From the NCBI GenBank assembly GCA_963810525.1, contig CAWENB010000003.1, positions 558,001 through 622,000 of the forward strand: a stretch of DNA of 64,000 nucleotides, read 5' to 3'. A program made the translations under genes and the position numbers. This document shows positions 6,820 through 15,944 of the stretch, in pieces. How positions within the stretch are numbered: position 1 is the stretch's first letter; each line of letters starts with the position of its first letter. The notes below the pieces were generated by a model, which saw nothing but the letters and a program-made list of their open reading frames with translations, made no database searches and had not been told where the DNA came from. The DNA is from JAICLK01 sp963810525 (lineage in GTDB: Bacteria; Patescibacteriota; Saccharimonadia; Saccharimonadales; UBA4665).

Positions 6820-7449
6820 ATGTCAGAGTTGGTTCCGATTGTCGAACATAAGTTACCCGAAGCCCGCATCGGCCGTGAGCTACTTGCCGGGCTATATAAA
6901 ACTCACAGGATTGGCTTGCCGGGTCTGGTGGTACGCGCTTCCGGCTTGATAGATTGTGGTGCTGTAAGTCACGAAGAAATCAGGGAAGCGGTAGTTCATA
7001 TACTTAACGGGAACTCAGAGCTTGGATGGGTACCGGAAGGTCAAGGAGTCACAACGGTGCTCGGTAATACCGAGAAAGGACCGGGCGACTTACACCATGA
7101 CGCGCTAAGCCATGCGAAGTCCTCTTTTCGTGTCCAGCGTACAACTTCCGGCGCCGGCTATGTGTTAATGGCTACATCGGGCGAGTTAGGCTTTGAATAC
7201 CCTTGGCAGCTTGAAGACGAAGCAAATGATAATTTCCAAAACGGAAAAGTTGACCCGCAAATAGTTTCGCCGGATTTTTATGTTGCTGACCTTGATGTTG
7301 GTGACAATGTTATATTTCTGACAGCTCTGCCGCCCGACCACGATAAGGCCGGCCCCATTTGGCACGCATTCGGCACTTATTCGGAAGCACGTCAGGGAGT
7401 GATAAAAACGATCCCACTTGCGGATTGGCACAACGGCTATAGCTGCTAG
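6820..7449 (+). CDS. Uncharacterised protein, possibly 2-oxoglutarate/Fe(II) dioxygenase-like fold
   Basis: 209 residues, soluble, no signal peptide. I do not recognise the family. HHDALSH followed about 90 residues later by WHAFGTYSEARQGVI gives an HxD...H...R spacing like that of 2-oxoglutarate-dependent oxygenases, and DVGDNVIFLTA fits the strand before the distal His. This is a weak resemblance only. ATG 6820 follows an A/T-rich stretch with no Shine-Dalgarno. Base composition is closer to the chromosome than to the island just upstream. Neighbours give no functional hint. Confidence 0.6.
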   Translation: MSELVPIVEHKLPEARIGRELLAGLYKTHRIGLPGLVVRASGLIDCGAVSHEEIREAVVHILNGNSELGWVPEGQGVTTVLGNTEKGPGDLHHDALSHAKSSFRVQRTTSGAGYVLMATSGELGFEYPWQLEDEANDNFQNGKVDPQIVSPDFYVADLDVGDNVIFLTALPPDHDKAGPIWHAFGTYSEARQGVIKTIPLADWHNGYSC

Positions 7450-7611
7450 GTGTCGATGCGTATTCGAGCAGGATGTATCGCGATTCGGCGATTGCGGGTA
7501 GCGTATTTACCAGGAGCTTATAACAAGCGGGGGCTTCATTGCGTATCATTAAATTGACTATAAAGCATAAAAATGCTAGAGTATTTATATTAATTTTAGC
7601 AAAAACAAAAA

Positions 7612-9036
7612 ATGTCCGAACGAACTCTGCACATAATTCCGACACGGATTAAGCCATTTAAGGGCTTGATAAGAAATATTCGTTTATCGCATTATTTTTT
7701 GCTTATCAACAGTGCGACCGTAGGTGCCATACTCACCATTGCGACCTTTTGGTTCATTGGATTTATGGGCGGCGTTCCATACCAGGTCGGTAGCCAGCGC
7801 ATCAAGTCCGGTACTCCGCAGAACGTAAAACTGCAAATGATTAAACGGGCAGCTGCAAACTATCGCTTGCGCATCGATTACCCTAACGGCAAAACAAAAA
7901 GTTTTACCTACACGCAAGCGGGTTTATCGCTAAACGCAAATAGTTCGCTGCAAACGGTTGAACGGAAGGTGCTATTTCCTCGGTCGTTAGTATGGTGGAG
8001 GCCAGTATCAGTCAGGCTTACCTTTACGGTTAATCAGGCGCAGTTATTAAATTTTATCGATCACCAGGCTACAGAGATTATTTCGCAGCCTACAAATGCC
8101 AGCATTTCACTGGGCAAGGGAAAGGTCACGATTAAAGAGGCGAAAGAAGGCAAAGAATACGGTCTACTGCAAGCTGTAAATACTATTAGCCGGCACATCG
8201 GCGCACTTAATTCTCGACCGCTGAAACTAGTTTCGCTTCCGATAAGTCCGGCGATTACGAACGACAACGCAAAAAAAACCAGTGCAAAAATTAGCCGGAT
8301 AATGCACGAACAAATTCGAATTTTAGTCGGTGGCCAAACAATCATACCGTCTGGTGCCGACCTCGGCGGGATATTAAATCTAGTGCCGAATTCGCAGAAG
8401 GGGACTATCAGCGTGGCAGTCAATACAAGTGCGGCGCAGGATTATATCAACAAATTGGCTTACGAGCATGATCAGGTGGAGCGCGACCGGGTAGTTATCG
8501 CACCGGCAAACGGCTCAAGCGACATTGCTGTAATCGGCCAAAACGGCGTGTATATCTATAACCAACAAGCGGCTGAAAAATCAATCGAGCAAAAACTGTT
8601 GCAAGGCAACGACTTTTCAGTTTCACTTCCAGCGGCGACAACGCCGTACCAGACCATTATGGCGTCTGACTGGTCGCACTGGGTTGAGGTCAATCTGACG
8701 ACCAAACGGATGTATGTCTACGAACAGGCGTCGACCGTCCGTACTTTTTCAGTCAGCGCCGGTAAACCGTCAACGCCGACGCCAACCGGTACGTTTTATA
8801 TATGGGACAAATTTATATCGCAAACGATGTATGGCCCTGGTTATGTGCAGCCTGATGTGCCGTGGGTTAATTATTTTGACCATTCCGGCGATGCTATACA
8901 CGGAAATTACTGGCGTCCTACCAGCGTGTTTGGCTCTGTGAACACATCGCACGGCTGCGTTGGGCTAGAGGATGCTGATGCGCAGTGGTTTTATTCGTGG
9001 GCGCCGGTCGGTACGGTCGTCGTCATCCATTATTAA
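7612..9036 (+). CDS. L,D-transpeptidase (YkuD) with N-terminal anchor and YoaR-like domain
   Basis: Cross-links peptidoglycan stems (3-3 links) or attaches proteins to the wall, outside the membrane. The 474-residue protein has a cytoplasmic N-terminus, one transmembrane helix (about 31-52), two extracytoplasmic segments resembling the 'putative peptidoglycan-binding' YoaR/VanW-associated domain, and a C-terminal YkuD domain (about 350-474). The active site is seen as His430 (IHGNYW) and the S446-H-G-C449 box (TSHGCVGL), with Cys449 the nucleophile; Val-Gly replaces the usual Val-Arg/Asn after Cys. The start ATG is preceded by an A-rich leader (AGCAAAAACAAAAA) rather than a Shine-Dalgarno. 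It is a single gene just before a SemiSWEET gene. Confidence 0.92.
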   Translation: MSERTLHIIPTRIKPFKGLIRNIRLSHYFLLINSATVGAILTIATFWFIGFMGGVPYQVGSQRIKSGTPQNVKLQMIKRAAANYRLRIDYPNGKTKSFTYTQAGLSLNANSSLQTVERKVLFPRSLVWWRPVSVRLTFTVNQAQLLNFIDHQATEIISQPTNASISLGKGKVTIKEAKEGKEYGLLQAVNTISRHIGALNSRPLKLVSLPISPAITNDNAKKTSAKISRIMHEQIRILVGGQTIIPSGADLGGILNLVPNSQKGTISVAVNTSAAQDYINKLAYEHDQVERDRVVIAPANGSSDIAVIGQNGVYIYNQQAAEKSIEQKLLQGNDFSVSLPAATTPYQTIMASDWSHWVEVNLTTKRMYVYEQASTVRTFSVSAGKPSTPTPTGTFYIWDKFISQTMYGPGYVQPDVPWVNYFDHSGDAIHGNYWRPTSVFGSVNTSHGCVGLEDADAQWFYSWAPVGTVVVIHY

Positions 9037-9080
9037 GGCCGAACGCCACTACCGGTATTACTTATGATATAGTGAACTAC

Positions 9081-9407
9081 ATGCACTACCTTGGGCTCAG
9101 GCACAAGCTCGAACGCAAACAGACAAAAGGCAAGCGGACAAAAACTCCCTACGTTGTATTTCTTGATAAGCTTACGTTTGTCGCTGGCGTTATCGGACCT
9201 TTTACCGTGTTGCCCCAGATATACAGCATCTTCACCGCGCACTCGGCCGCCGGCGTTTCACTTGCCACGTGGGCACTCATATTTATCGTCACGTTTCCGT
9301 GGATTTTATACGGCGTCGCACACAAGGACAAGAGTATCATCGTTAGCTTTACGCTCTGGGAAATAGTCAACCTCGCGGTCGTCGTTGGCGTACTAATGTA
9401 TGGCTAG
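9081..9407 (+). CDS. SemiSWEET/PQ-loop family membrane protein
   Basis: 108 residues with three predicted transmembrane helices and the PQ motif in FTVLPQIYSIFTAHSAAGVS, the hallmark of SemiSWEET transporters, which work as dimers and move sugars across the membrane. The N-terminus is basic (KRKQTKGKRTK-type), placing it inside. I use ATG 9081, not an upstream start inside the L,D-transpeptidase gene, because TATAGT (9068-9073) ends 7 nt before it, the leaderless layout. For a host-dependent bacterium, sugar uptake is a plausible role, but PQ-loop proteins vary in substrate. Confidence 0.8.
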   Translation: MHYLGLRHKLERKQTKGKRTKTPYVVFLDKLTFVAGVIGPFTVLPQIYSIFTAHSAAGVSLATWALIFIVTFPWILYGVAHKDKSIIVSFTLWEIVNLAVVVGVLMYG

Positions 9408-9506
9408 CCGAGCAAGGCAACGCCATTACTCTCAGGGATAATTGTCGGTGTTCCTGCGACCGATGAGAGGGTTGTAAAAATACTAAATGTATGCTAAAAT
9501 ATGTTT

Positions 9507-10004
9507 ATGTCAAGAAATCGAACTGGCGAAAATTGGCGCGACAGATTAACGGATTTAGCAGATAGGTATCCTGGCGCGGCGGAACGAATCGCGCAGGCGG
9601 CTATTAATATTGGCGAGGAAGCCTTAAAAGGTACCGGCGTAGTAAAAACGGGAAGAAGGGGCGGGCTCCGCTTGAGGCCGATCGGTGCGATACGGGCTGC
9701 GATAAGTCCAACGAGTGCTATCCGTAGAGGTGCCACCGCGGCAGGAAGAGAATTGCGCAGTCAAGCTGTAGGCGCCGGTTTTGACGCCGCCGCCGGTGCG
9801 ATAACGTCCCGGAACCAACAGGGCACGCCTCAGTCACACGCTGCAGAGTACCGTGGCTCGTCAGAAGACGCAGATTGGACTACCGAGACGCCAGATCAAC
9901 ATTATCCAAATGAGGCGGCCAACCGAGATAATGCCTCCGTTCAGTCCGATCCTTATAGGCTTGATCAGGCATACGGAACAACCCGCTACGAAGACTGGCT
10001 TTAA
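9507..10004 (+). CDS. Uncharacterised basic protein with disordered acidic tail
   Basis: 165 residues, no transmembrane helix. The first half is helical and Arg/Ala-rich (for example RDRLTDLADRYPGAAERIAQ), the second half is low-complexity and rich in Gln, Asn, Ser, Asp and Tyr. I do not recognise the family. ATG 9507 is preferred to ATG 9501 because TAAAAT at 9495-9500 would place transcription start at 9507. The composition could fit a nucleic-acid-binding or phase-separating protein; this is speculation. Confidence 0.65.
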   Translation: MSRNRTGENWRDRLTDLADRYPGAAERIAQAAINIGEEALKGTGVVKTGRRGGLRLRPIGAIRAAISPTSAIRRGATAAGRELRSQAVGAGFDAAAGAITSRNQQGTPQSHAAEYRGSSEDADWTTETPDQHYPNEAANRDNASVQSDPYRLDQAYGTTRYEDWL

Positions 10005-10055
10005 GTGTAGGCGCAGAATCGGCGGCATTGGCATTAGCTATGCTATAGTACCGAT

Positions 10056-10466
10056 ATGAATCTAGAACCGCATGCGTACGTCCGACATCCGAAAGAAATT
10101 CTCCATGAAATCAAAGAAGATAAAAAGCGCGCCAATAAGCCGTTGTATTACAACGGTCTCATGCTTGACTGGGTAACGAATCACATACTTGCATCGGTGG
10201 TGTTGTTCGACATCGCACTTATCGTTCCATTGCTAGTGATTCCTGCGCCCGATTCCATAAAGATTACGCTTGGCGTTATTTCCGGCAGCTGGATCCAATG
10301 GTGGGCCTTGCCGGCGTTGCAACGCTCGCAAAACAAAACCCAGATTCAAAACGACGCTAAAGCTGAGGTTGACCACGAAACATTAACGTATCTAGCAACG
10401 CTTCAAGACAAGCAGATGGCCGAACTGCAAAACATCGCGGATGCGATCAAAATCCTTAAGAAATAG
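10056..10466 (+). CDS. DUF1003-like two-helix membrane protein
   Basis: 136 residues. Two transmembrane segments (about 46-66 and 72-92) are followed by WALPALQRSQNKTQIQNDAK and a C-terminal coiled coil with a DHETLTYLATLQDKQMAEL pattern, the layout of DUF1003 proteins (…sqNrq…dr…ae.Dy.vn.k.e.ei..l). Function of the family is unknown; some members are linked to metal or acid stress. TATAGT (10044-10049) ends 6 nt before the ATG with no Shine-Dalgarno, so the message is probably leaderless. Confidence 0.7.
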   Translation: MNLEPHAYVRHPKEILHEIKEDKKRANKPLYYNGLMLDWVTNHILASVVLFDIALIVPLLVIPAPDSIKITLGVISGSWIQWWALPALQRSQNKTQIQNDAKAEVDHETLTYLATLQDKQMAELQNIADAIKILKK

Positions 10467-10510
10467 CACGGTCTTCTACCTAAAGAAAACTTATTTGCTA
10501 TGATTAGCAG

Positions 10511-11380
10511 GTGAGTCGGATACGAGCTATTATCAGTGATGTCGATGGAGTGATGGTCGGCAAGCAGGAAGGGGTAAACTTTCCGCTGCCGCACCAAGAC
10601 GTGATTGCGGCGCTCAAGAATGTGTCAGCGTACGGTACACCAATCGTGCTGTGCACGGCCAAATTCGGCCACGCTATCGAAAACATTGCCCTGCAGGCTG
10701 AGCTCCGTAATCCGCACATCACCGACGGCGGTGCGCTCATTATTGACTGGCTGGATGACGGAGTAGTCGCGCAATATCCGCTCGAGAGCACCGTGGTGCA
10801 TTCGTACACTCAATCTTGCCTCGAATTCGGCATTCATACCGAAATATACACGGCTGATACGTACTACGTGCAGGCTTCGCAAGTAAGCGAATTTACGCAT
10901 TTGCGTACAAAGTTACTTCAGGCTGAGCCATTAATCGTGACGTCACTTTTGGATATTGCAGCGCAGGAGTCCGTTATTAAAGTCATCAATTTCTCCAAGG
11001 GTAAGGATGACATGCCGAAGCTTGAGTCTAATATTCGCCGTTACGGCGACAAGGTGACTTTTGTCTGGTCGCAGAATCCATTCCTTGCACCGCGTCGAGG
11101 CATGGTGGTTACTTCACCCGGGGTCTCAAAACAGCATGCAGCGGCGGAAGTGATGAAGCGATTAAAGATACCGTTTGAGGCGGTTCTGGGCATCGGTGAC
11201 AGTGAGAGCGACTGGAACTTCATGCAATTGTGCGGGTATGTTGCGACAGTCGAGGAGGATAGTGCGGCGCTGCAACAGTTGGCTAAGTCAAAGGGCGAGG
11301 GCCGATACTACTTCGGCTCTTCCGTCGATGATCATGGCATCATTGAGATCCTGAAGCACTTTAAGGTAATCGGGGCCTAA
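10511..11380 (+). CDS. Cof-type HAD hydrolase
   Basis: 289 residues. Motif I ISDVDGVMVG (Asp10, Asp12), motif II VLCTAKFG, and motif IV GIGDSESDWNFM are clear; the large insert between motifs II and III is the C2-type cap of Cof/phosphoserine-like sugar phosphatases. Motif III Lys is probably in SPGVSKQHAAAEVM. The gene starts with GTG 10511; TATGAT at 10499-10504 ends 6 nt before it, so it appears leaderless with a GTG start. The next gene begins 2 bp after its stop, forming a two-gene operon. Substrate probably a sugar or nucleotide phosphate. Confidence 0.85.
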   Translation: MSRIRAIISDVDGVMVGKQEGVNFPLPHQDVIAALKNVSAYGTPIVLCTAKFGHAIENIALQAELRNPHITDGGALIIDWLDDGVVAQYPLESTVVHSYTQSCLEFGIHTEIYTADTYYVQASQVSEFTHLRTKLLQAEPLIVTSLLDIAAQESVIKVINFSKGKDDMPKLESNIRRYGDKVTFVWSQNPFLAPRRGMVVTSPGVSKQHAAAEVMKRLKIPFEAVLGIGDSESDWNFMQLCGYVATVEEDSAALQQLAKSKGEGRYYFGSSVDDHGIIEILKHFKVIGA

Positions 11381-11382
11381 CG

Positions 11383-11697
11383 ATGGCGGCCGATACGCAG
11401 ATGCATGAATTTATCGAAAAAGTGATGCATATTGACTCGGACTACGCAGGCATGGGCGGCGCATCAGCGGGAATTCTGGGCGCGACGGGTACGAACGGGC
11501 AGATTGGCTTTAACGTGCGTGCACAAGCGTTGGCTTTTGCGGCTGAATACGCGAAGCGGCCGTGCGACCGGAAGGAGTTCGCCGAAAAAGCGAGTAAGCT
11601 AGAAGGCGCACTTCGGTCACTGAGGCTTATTGATGCCATTTCCGACACCAAACTTGATGAGCTTGTCGCCGAGCTGCGATTCTTTACCGAGTACTAA
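11383..11697 (+). CDS. Small uncharacterised protein cotranscribed with the HAD gene
   Basis: 104 residues, mostly helical, with a Gly-rich stretch (MGGASAGILGATGTNGQIGF) near residues 24-43. No transmembrane helix is convincing. The ATG lies 2 bp after the HAD stop codon, so it must be translated from the same mRNA. The family is not recognised. Confidence 0.65.
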   Translation: MAADTQMHEFIEKVMHIDSDYAGMGGASAGILGATGTNGQIGFNVRAQALAFAAEYAKRPCDRKEFAEKASKLEGALRSLRLIDAISDTKLDELVAELRFFTEY

Positions 11698-11725
11698 CAT
11701 GTAGGCGGTCTGCTATAGTTGTTGC

Positions 11726-13093
11726 ATGAGGAAGTGGTCGAGTAAACAGCGCAGTCTTGTGCTGGTTGTCAGCATCCTGGCGTCGTTTGTAGCTTTTTTG
11801 GATGGATCGGTAGTGAACGTCGCGCTACCGGCGATTAGCCGCGATCTTGGCGGGGAATTGGTTACGCAGCAGTGGGTAGTTGATGCGTATTTGATTACAC
11901 TGAGTTCACTGATATTAGTGGCCGGATCACTATCGGATATATTCGGCCGGATGCGGGTTTTGCGGCTAGGGTTGCTTGGTTTCGGTGCTGCGTCGATTCT
12001 GTGTGCGATTGCACCGACAAGTGAATTGCTCATTGTGTTCAGGGCGCTGCAAGGTGTAGCCGGGGCACTATTGGTGCCTAGCTCGCTCGCGTTGATCATT
12101 GCTGCATTCGCCGGTAACGGAGAAAGCAAGGCAATCGGTACTTGGACAGCCTGGACTGGAATTGCATACATAATCGGTCCATTACTCGGTGGATTTTTGA
12201 TCGTGGCAGTGTCTTGGCGCCTTATTTTCGCCATTAATGTCATTCCGATTGCCGTGGCGCTTTGGCTGATGAAGTTTTTACGCCATAAAGAAAGTCGTGG
12301 GCCGGGTATAAGAATTGATATCGTCGGTGCAACGTTGTGCGCGCTTGGCTTAGGCGGAACGGTGTTTGCGCTAATTGAACAGGCTCGCTATGGTTGGGAA
12401 AGCCCGATATTTTATATACCATGTGTGCTTGGCGTTGTGATGCTCGTATATTTCATTTCGTTCGAGCGCCGGGCTAAGCAGCCTATGTTGCCACTCTTTT
12501 TATTTAAGGTACGAAACTTTGCGGTCGGTAATATCGCGACCGTTGCCGTATATGCCGGCTTATCCGTGGCGAGCTTTCTCATTACCGTATTCATCCAGCA
12601 GGGCGGGGGTTACTCGGCGGTGGAAGCGGGATTGGCGTTGCTGCCGGTCAGTATTATCATGTTTGTACTGTCTCCTCGGTTCGGAGCATTGAGTGCTAAA
12701 TACGGGCCCCGATTTTTTATGGCTGCAGGTCCACTTGTTGCGGGTACGGGATTTTTACTTTTACTACGCGTAAATAGTTCAGTGCGATATTGGTCGCAAC
12801 TACTTCCCGGAATATTGTTGTTCGGTTTTGGATTGTCAATGACCGTTGCGCCGCTAACTGCAGCAATTTTGGGTTCAATCGATCAAAAACATGCCGGCAT
12901 CGGCTCGGCCATTAACAATGCGGTTGCGCGTGTGGCCGGGCTGGTGGCGATAGCGGCCGTTGGTGTTGTAGCCGGATCGAATATTGACTTAGCTGGATTT
13001 CATCGCGGCACGGTTGTGATGACCGTGCTGCTCTGGTCCGGTGCAGCAATCTCTGCTATTGGCATACAGAATCCAAATAAAAAAAGTAAATGA
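11726..13093 (+). CDS. MFS drug exporter, DHA2 (EmrB/QacA) family
   Basis: Proton-driven efflux protein of the inner membrane. The 455-residue protein has about 14 hydrophobic helices. DHA2 marks include FLDGSVVNVALPAI in helix 1 (motif D1 region), the loop 2-3 motif GSLSDIFGRMRVL and motif C-like GPLLGGFL in helix 5. TATAGT at 11714-11719 ends 6 nt before the ATG; leaderless pattern. It follows the small cotranscribed gene by 28 bp but has its own promoter. Exported substrate unknown; for an epibiont it may remove host-made antibiotics. Confidence 0.92.
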   Translation: MRKWSSKQRSLVLVVSILASFVAFLDGSVVNVALPAISRDLGGELVTQQWVVDAYLITLSSLILVAGSLSDIFGRMRVLRLGLLGFGAASILCAIAPTSELLIVFRALQGVAGALLVPSSLALIIAAFAGNGESKAIGTWTAWTGIAYIIGPLLGGFLIVAVSWRLIFAINVIPIAVALWLMKFLRHKESRGPGIRIDIVGATLCALGLGGTVFALIEQARYGWESPIFYIPCVLGVVMLVYFISFERRAKQPMLPLFLFKVRNFAVGNIATVAVYAGLSVASFLITVFIQQGGGYSAVEAGLALLPVSIIMFVLSPRFGALSAKYGPRFFMAAGPLVAGTGFLLLLRVNSSVRYWSQLLPGILLFGFGLSMTVAPLTAAILGSIDQKHAGIGSAINNAVARVAGLVAIAAVGVVAGSNIDLAGFHRGTVVMTVLLWSGAAISAIGIQNPNKKSK

Positions 13094-13117
13094 CAGCTAA
13101 GAGGTTATAATATCGGC

Positions 13118-13627
13118 ATGATGAGCATTCGATCGAAATTCTTCAAACCTAAAACAACGTTTGACGATATTTTCGAAATCGGCATTTTACTGAAGATGCT
13201 GGATGGAATCATCGAGACGATTATTGGGCTGGTGTTGCTGCTTATCAGGCCGGAGCACGTCACGCACTGGGCACACAAACTGACAGCTGCGGAACTGGCT
13301 CAGGATCCGCACGATTTTATTGCTTCGCACATTGTGAAGTGGGCGAACGACTACACTAAGCAGGCAGCGGTTTTCGCCGCAATCTACCTGTTATCGCATG
13401 GGATTATTAAAATCGTGCTGGTGTACGAGGTTATGCGCAACCACTTATGGGCGTACATAGCCCTCATCGTGGTGACGCTCGGATTTGTTGCATACCAGCT
13501 TGTGCACGTATTTGAGAAATTCTCGGTAGGTTTTGTGTTGCTTACGTTATTCGACTTCGCCATAGTTTACCTGACGGCCAGGGAGTACGCCAAGCAGAAG
13601 AGGCTTCGGCAAACGAATAAACCCTAA
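13118..13627 (+). CDS. DUF2127 family membrane protein
   Basis: 169 residues with four hydrophobic helices. The pattern of DUF2127 is visible: FEIGILLKMLDGIIETIIGL at the start, YLLSHGIIKIVLVYEVMRNH in the middle and FDFAIVYLTAREY at the end. Function unknown. TATAAT (13106-13111) ends 6 nt before the first of two ATG codons (13118), so the first is chosen. Two tRNA genes follow. Confidence 0.8.
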   Translation: MMSIRSKFFKPKTTFDDIFEIGILLKMLDGIIETIIGLVLLLIRPEHVTHWAHKLTAAELAQDPHDFIASHIVKWANDYTKQAAVFAAIYLLSHGIIKIVLVYEVMRNHLWAYIALIVVTLGFVAYQLVHVFEKFSVGFVLLTLFDFAIVYLTAREYAKQKRLRQTNKP

Positions 13628-13660
13628 GAAGAATAATCTGATATAATATCCGCTTGATAC

Positions 13661-13737
13661 GCCACCTTAGCTCAGTTGGCTAGAGCGCCGCTTTCGTAAA
13701 GCGGAGGTCCGGGGTTCGAATCCCCGAGGTGGCTCCA
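13661..13737 (+). tRNA. tRNA-Thr (anticodon CGT)
   Basis: Acceptor GCCACCT / AGGTGGC, anticodon stem CCGCT/AGCGG with loop TTCGTAA gives CGT, T-arm GGGG-TTCGAAT-CCCC, encoded CCA. A TATAAT box at 13642-13647 is its likely promoter. Confidence 0.97.
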
Positions 13738-13858
13738 CGTCGGAATAAGCTTTCGTCCCCGGCTACAAGTTTCAAAACTTTCTAACGGGACTTTCGCGCT
13801 TTTCCTGCTTTCAAAATCTCAAATATTGCGCGGTTTTGAGGTGTTGGTCTCGCTGCAC

Positions 13859-13932
13859 GCGGGTATAGTACAGCGGTAGTATGCCAGCTTCCCAAGCTGG
13901 AGACGCGAGTTCGACTCTCGCTACCCGCACCA
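13859..13932 (+). tRNA. tRNA-Gly (anticodon CCC)
   Basis: Acceptor GCGGGTA / TACCCGC, anticodon stem CCAGC/GCTGG with loop TTCCCAA gives CCC, T-arm CGAG-TTCGACT-CTCG, encoded CCA at 13930-13932. Bases 13738-13858 between the two tRNAs hold nothing I can support. Confidence 0.97.
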
Positions 13933-13969
13933 ACAAAAACTTTCGATCAAAGTGATACAATAGGACAAT

Positions 13970-14326
13970 ATGGCAGCCGCCAAAAATTATTTTCAAGACC
14001 GGCTCGTATTGCTCCTGCTGAGCGTCAATATGTTCTTGGCGCTTCTTGCGACCGTTGCGATCCTGCTCAGGATCGGCAGCGCTGGCGGAAGTGCATATTT
14101 CGTGCAGTATCGGTCGAATCTGGGTATTAGTGCTTTTAAAACGGGCAGTTCACTCAACTTAATTGCCTTTATTCTCTATGCATTGGTCGTGCTTGTGACA
14201 CACGCCGTTCTGAGTTGGCGTTCATATCGTATTCACCGGCAGCTTTCGTTGACGATTTTAGCCTTAGGCATAGTACTGCTCCTGCTTTGCATTATAGTAA
14301 GTAACGCATTGCTTGCATTGCGGTAA
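13970..14326 (+). CDS. Small three-helix membrane protein
   Basis: 118 residues with hydrophobic helices at about 11-35, 60-82 and 92-116. The family is not recognised. TACAAT (13956-13961) ends 8 nt before the ATG. It directly precedes the glycosyltransferase gene with 10 bp between stop and start, so it may assist that membrane enzyme; this is inferred from position only. Confidence 0.7.
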   Translation: MAAAKNYFQDRLVLLLLSVNMFLALLATVAILLRIGSAGGSAYFVQYRSNLGISAFKTGSSLNLIAFILYALVVLVTHAVLSWRSYRIHRQLSLTILALGIVLLLLCIIVSNALLALR

Positions 14327-14336
14327 AGTGGGGACT

Positions 14337-15944
14337 ATGACGGATCTGGAGATACCGCTCGAGAAAGATCGCACGCTTCACTATCGTATTTTTGAAGCGC
14401 TACCCGGCACGTTGTCGTGGTTGATGCTGGCCATGCCGTTCATACTAAGTCTCATCAACGTGGAACTTGCGGCAATTTTCGTGTTTGTGTATCTGTTGAT
14501 AAATTTCTCGCGAGCGGTAGCTGCGGCTATCCGTTCGATTGAGGGGTACCGGTTGATGCACGAGCACACGCACTTGGATTGGCAGGCGCTTTTGGCTGAC
14601 CTTGAGTCGGCAAGCATTCCGGAGCACGCGGAGCGGCCGAAATGGCATCACGCGGCAATTGCACGTTTGCATGAGCAGCCGCCGGCTATTAAGCCGAGCG
14701 AAGTAATCCATGCAATAATTGTTGCGACGGTCAAGGAAGCCCGGGAAATATTGGAGCCGACCATTAAGTCAGTTTTAGCGTCCGAGTACGATTTGAAGCA
14801 GGTCATATTTGTCCTCGCGTATGAAGCCAGGGCCGGGGAAGAAACGAAAACTCGAGTTTTAGATCTACTCAACGAATATGGTGCGAATTTCCTGCACGCC
14901 ATGGCCGTTGAGCATCCGAGCGATCTGCCCGGCGAGATAATCGGCAAGGGCGGAAATATTAACTGTGCCGGGAGGGAATTACTTAAATATGTCGAAAAAG
15001 AAGGCATTGACCTGGGGCGTGTTGTTGTAACGACGCTGGACGCCGATAATCATCCGGACAAAAAATATCTGGCCGCACTAAGCTATGTTTATACTTTATG
15101 CCCCGATCGGCTGCGATCATCGTTCCAGCCGCTCGCGATATATAATAATAATATCTGGGACGTGCCGGCGCCGATGCGCGTACTGGCAACGGGAAATTCC
15201 TTCTATAATATTGTGCTCTCGCTCAGACCACATGCACTCAGGAATTTTTCGGCTCATGCTCAACCGCTGGCCGGGCTTGTCAAGACGAATTTCTGGAGTG
15301 CCCGGACGATAGTGGAGGACGGTCATCAATTCTGGCGATCCTATTTCGCCTTCGACGGTAAATACCAGGTCTACCCGCTCTACGTGCCGATTTATCAGGA
15401 CGCCGTTCTGACCGATAAATATATAAAGACGCTCAAGGCACAGTTTATCCAATTGCGGCGATGGACCTGGGGCGCTTCAGACGTTGCCTATATCGTAAAT
15501 GAAGGATTTTTCAAACAGAACAAAGTGCCGCGGCTCGATTTATTTGCGAAACTTTGGCGGCTACTTGAAGGCCACGTTACCTGGGCGACCGGTCCGATTC
15601 TGGTCCTGGTGGCGGGTTTTGTGCCGGCAATTTTCCATCCTCAGAATTTTGCTGCCTATGAATTACCATTACTGGTGAGCCGTATTCAAACGGTCGCTCT
15701 GCTGTTTGGTTTGGCGATTATCTTTGTCGCCCTCAAGACATTGCCGCCAAAGCCGGCGCGTTATAAGCATCATCGATCACTTTTCATGGTGCTGCAGTGG
15801 GTATACTTGCCGGTGACGACAATTGTCTACAACTCATTTGCCGCGCTCTACTCACAGACGCGCCTGATGCTCGGGTGGTATATCGGTAAGTTCGATGTAA
15901 CAGAAAAAGCCGTAGTAACCAAGGACAAAGAAGTTATAATTTAG
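14337..15944 (+). CDS. Membrane-bound family 2 glycosyltransferase (processive type)
   Basis: Likely makes or extends a surface polysaccharide from a nucleotide sugar. The 535-residue protein has two N-terminal helices, a cytoplasmic GT-A domain with VATVKEARE, the metal-binding LDADNHPDKKYL (DxD), an acid-base VEDGHQFWR (TED-like) and QLRRWTWG (the QxxRW motif of cellulose/hyaluronan synthases), then several C-terminal helices (about 420-525). ATG 14337 is chosen because GTGGGGACT precedes it and the upstream start would overlap the small membrane gene. Its last 4 bp overlap convergent nrdR. The sugar specificity cannot be read from sequence. Confidence 0.88.
   Translation: MTDLEIPLEKDRTLHYRIFEALPGTLSWLMLAMPFILSLINVELAAIFVFVYLLINFSRAVAAAIRSIEGYRLMHEHTHLDWQALLADLESASIPEHAERPKWHHAAIARLHEQPPAIKPSEVIHAIIVATVKEAREILEPTIKSVLASEYDLKQVIFVLAYEARAGEETKTRVLDLLNEYGANFLHAMAVEHPSDLPGEIIGKGGNINCAGRELLKYVEKEGIDLGRVVVTTLDADNHPDKKYLAALSYVYTLCPDRLRSSFQPLAIYNNNIWDVPAPMRVLATGNSFYNIVLSLRPHALRNFSAHAQPLAGLVKTNFWSARTIVEDGHQFWRSYFAFDGKYQVYPLYVPIYQDAVLTDKYIKTLKAQFIQLRRWTWGASDVAYIVNEGFFKQNKVPRLDLFAKLWRLLEGHVTWATGPILVLVAGFVPAIFHPQNFAAYELPLLVSRIQTVALLFGLAIIFVALKTLPPKPARYKHHRSLFMVLQWVYLPVTTIVYNSFAALYSQTRLMLGWYIGKFDVTEKAVVTKDKEVII

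Noticed and set aside
13811..13996. 61-codon minus-strand frame over tRNA-Gly
   Set aside because: Antisense of a tRNA; the RVELASPAWEAGILPLYY pattern is a well-known false product.
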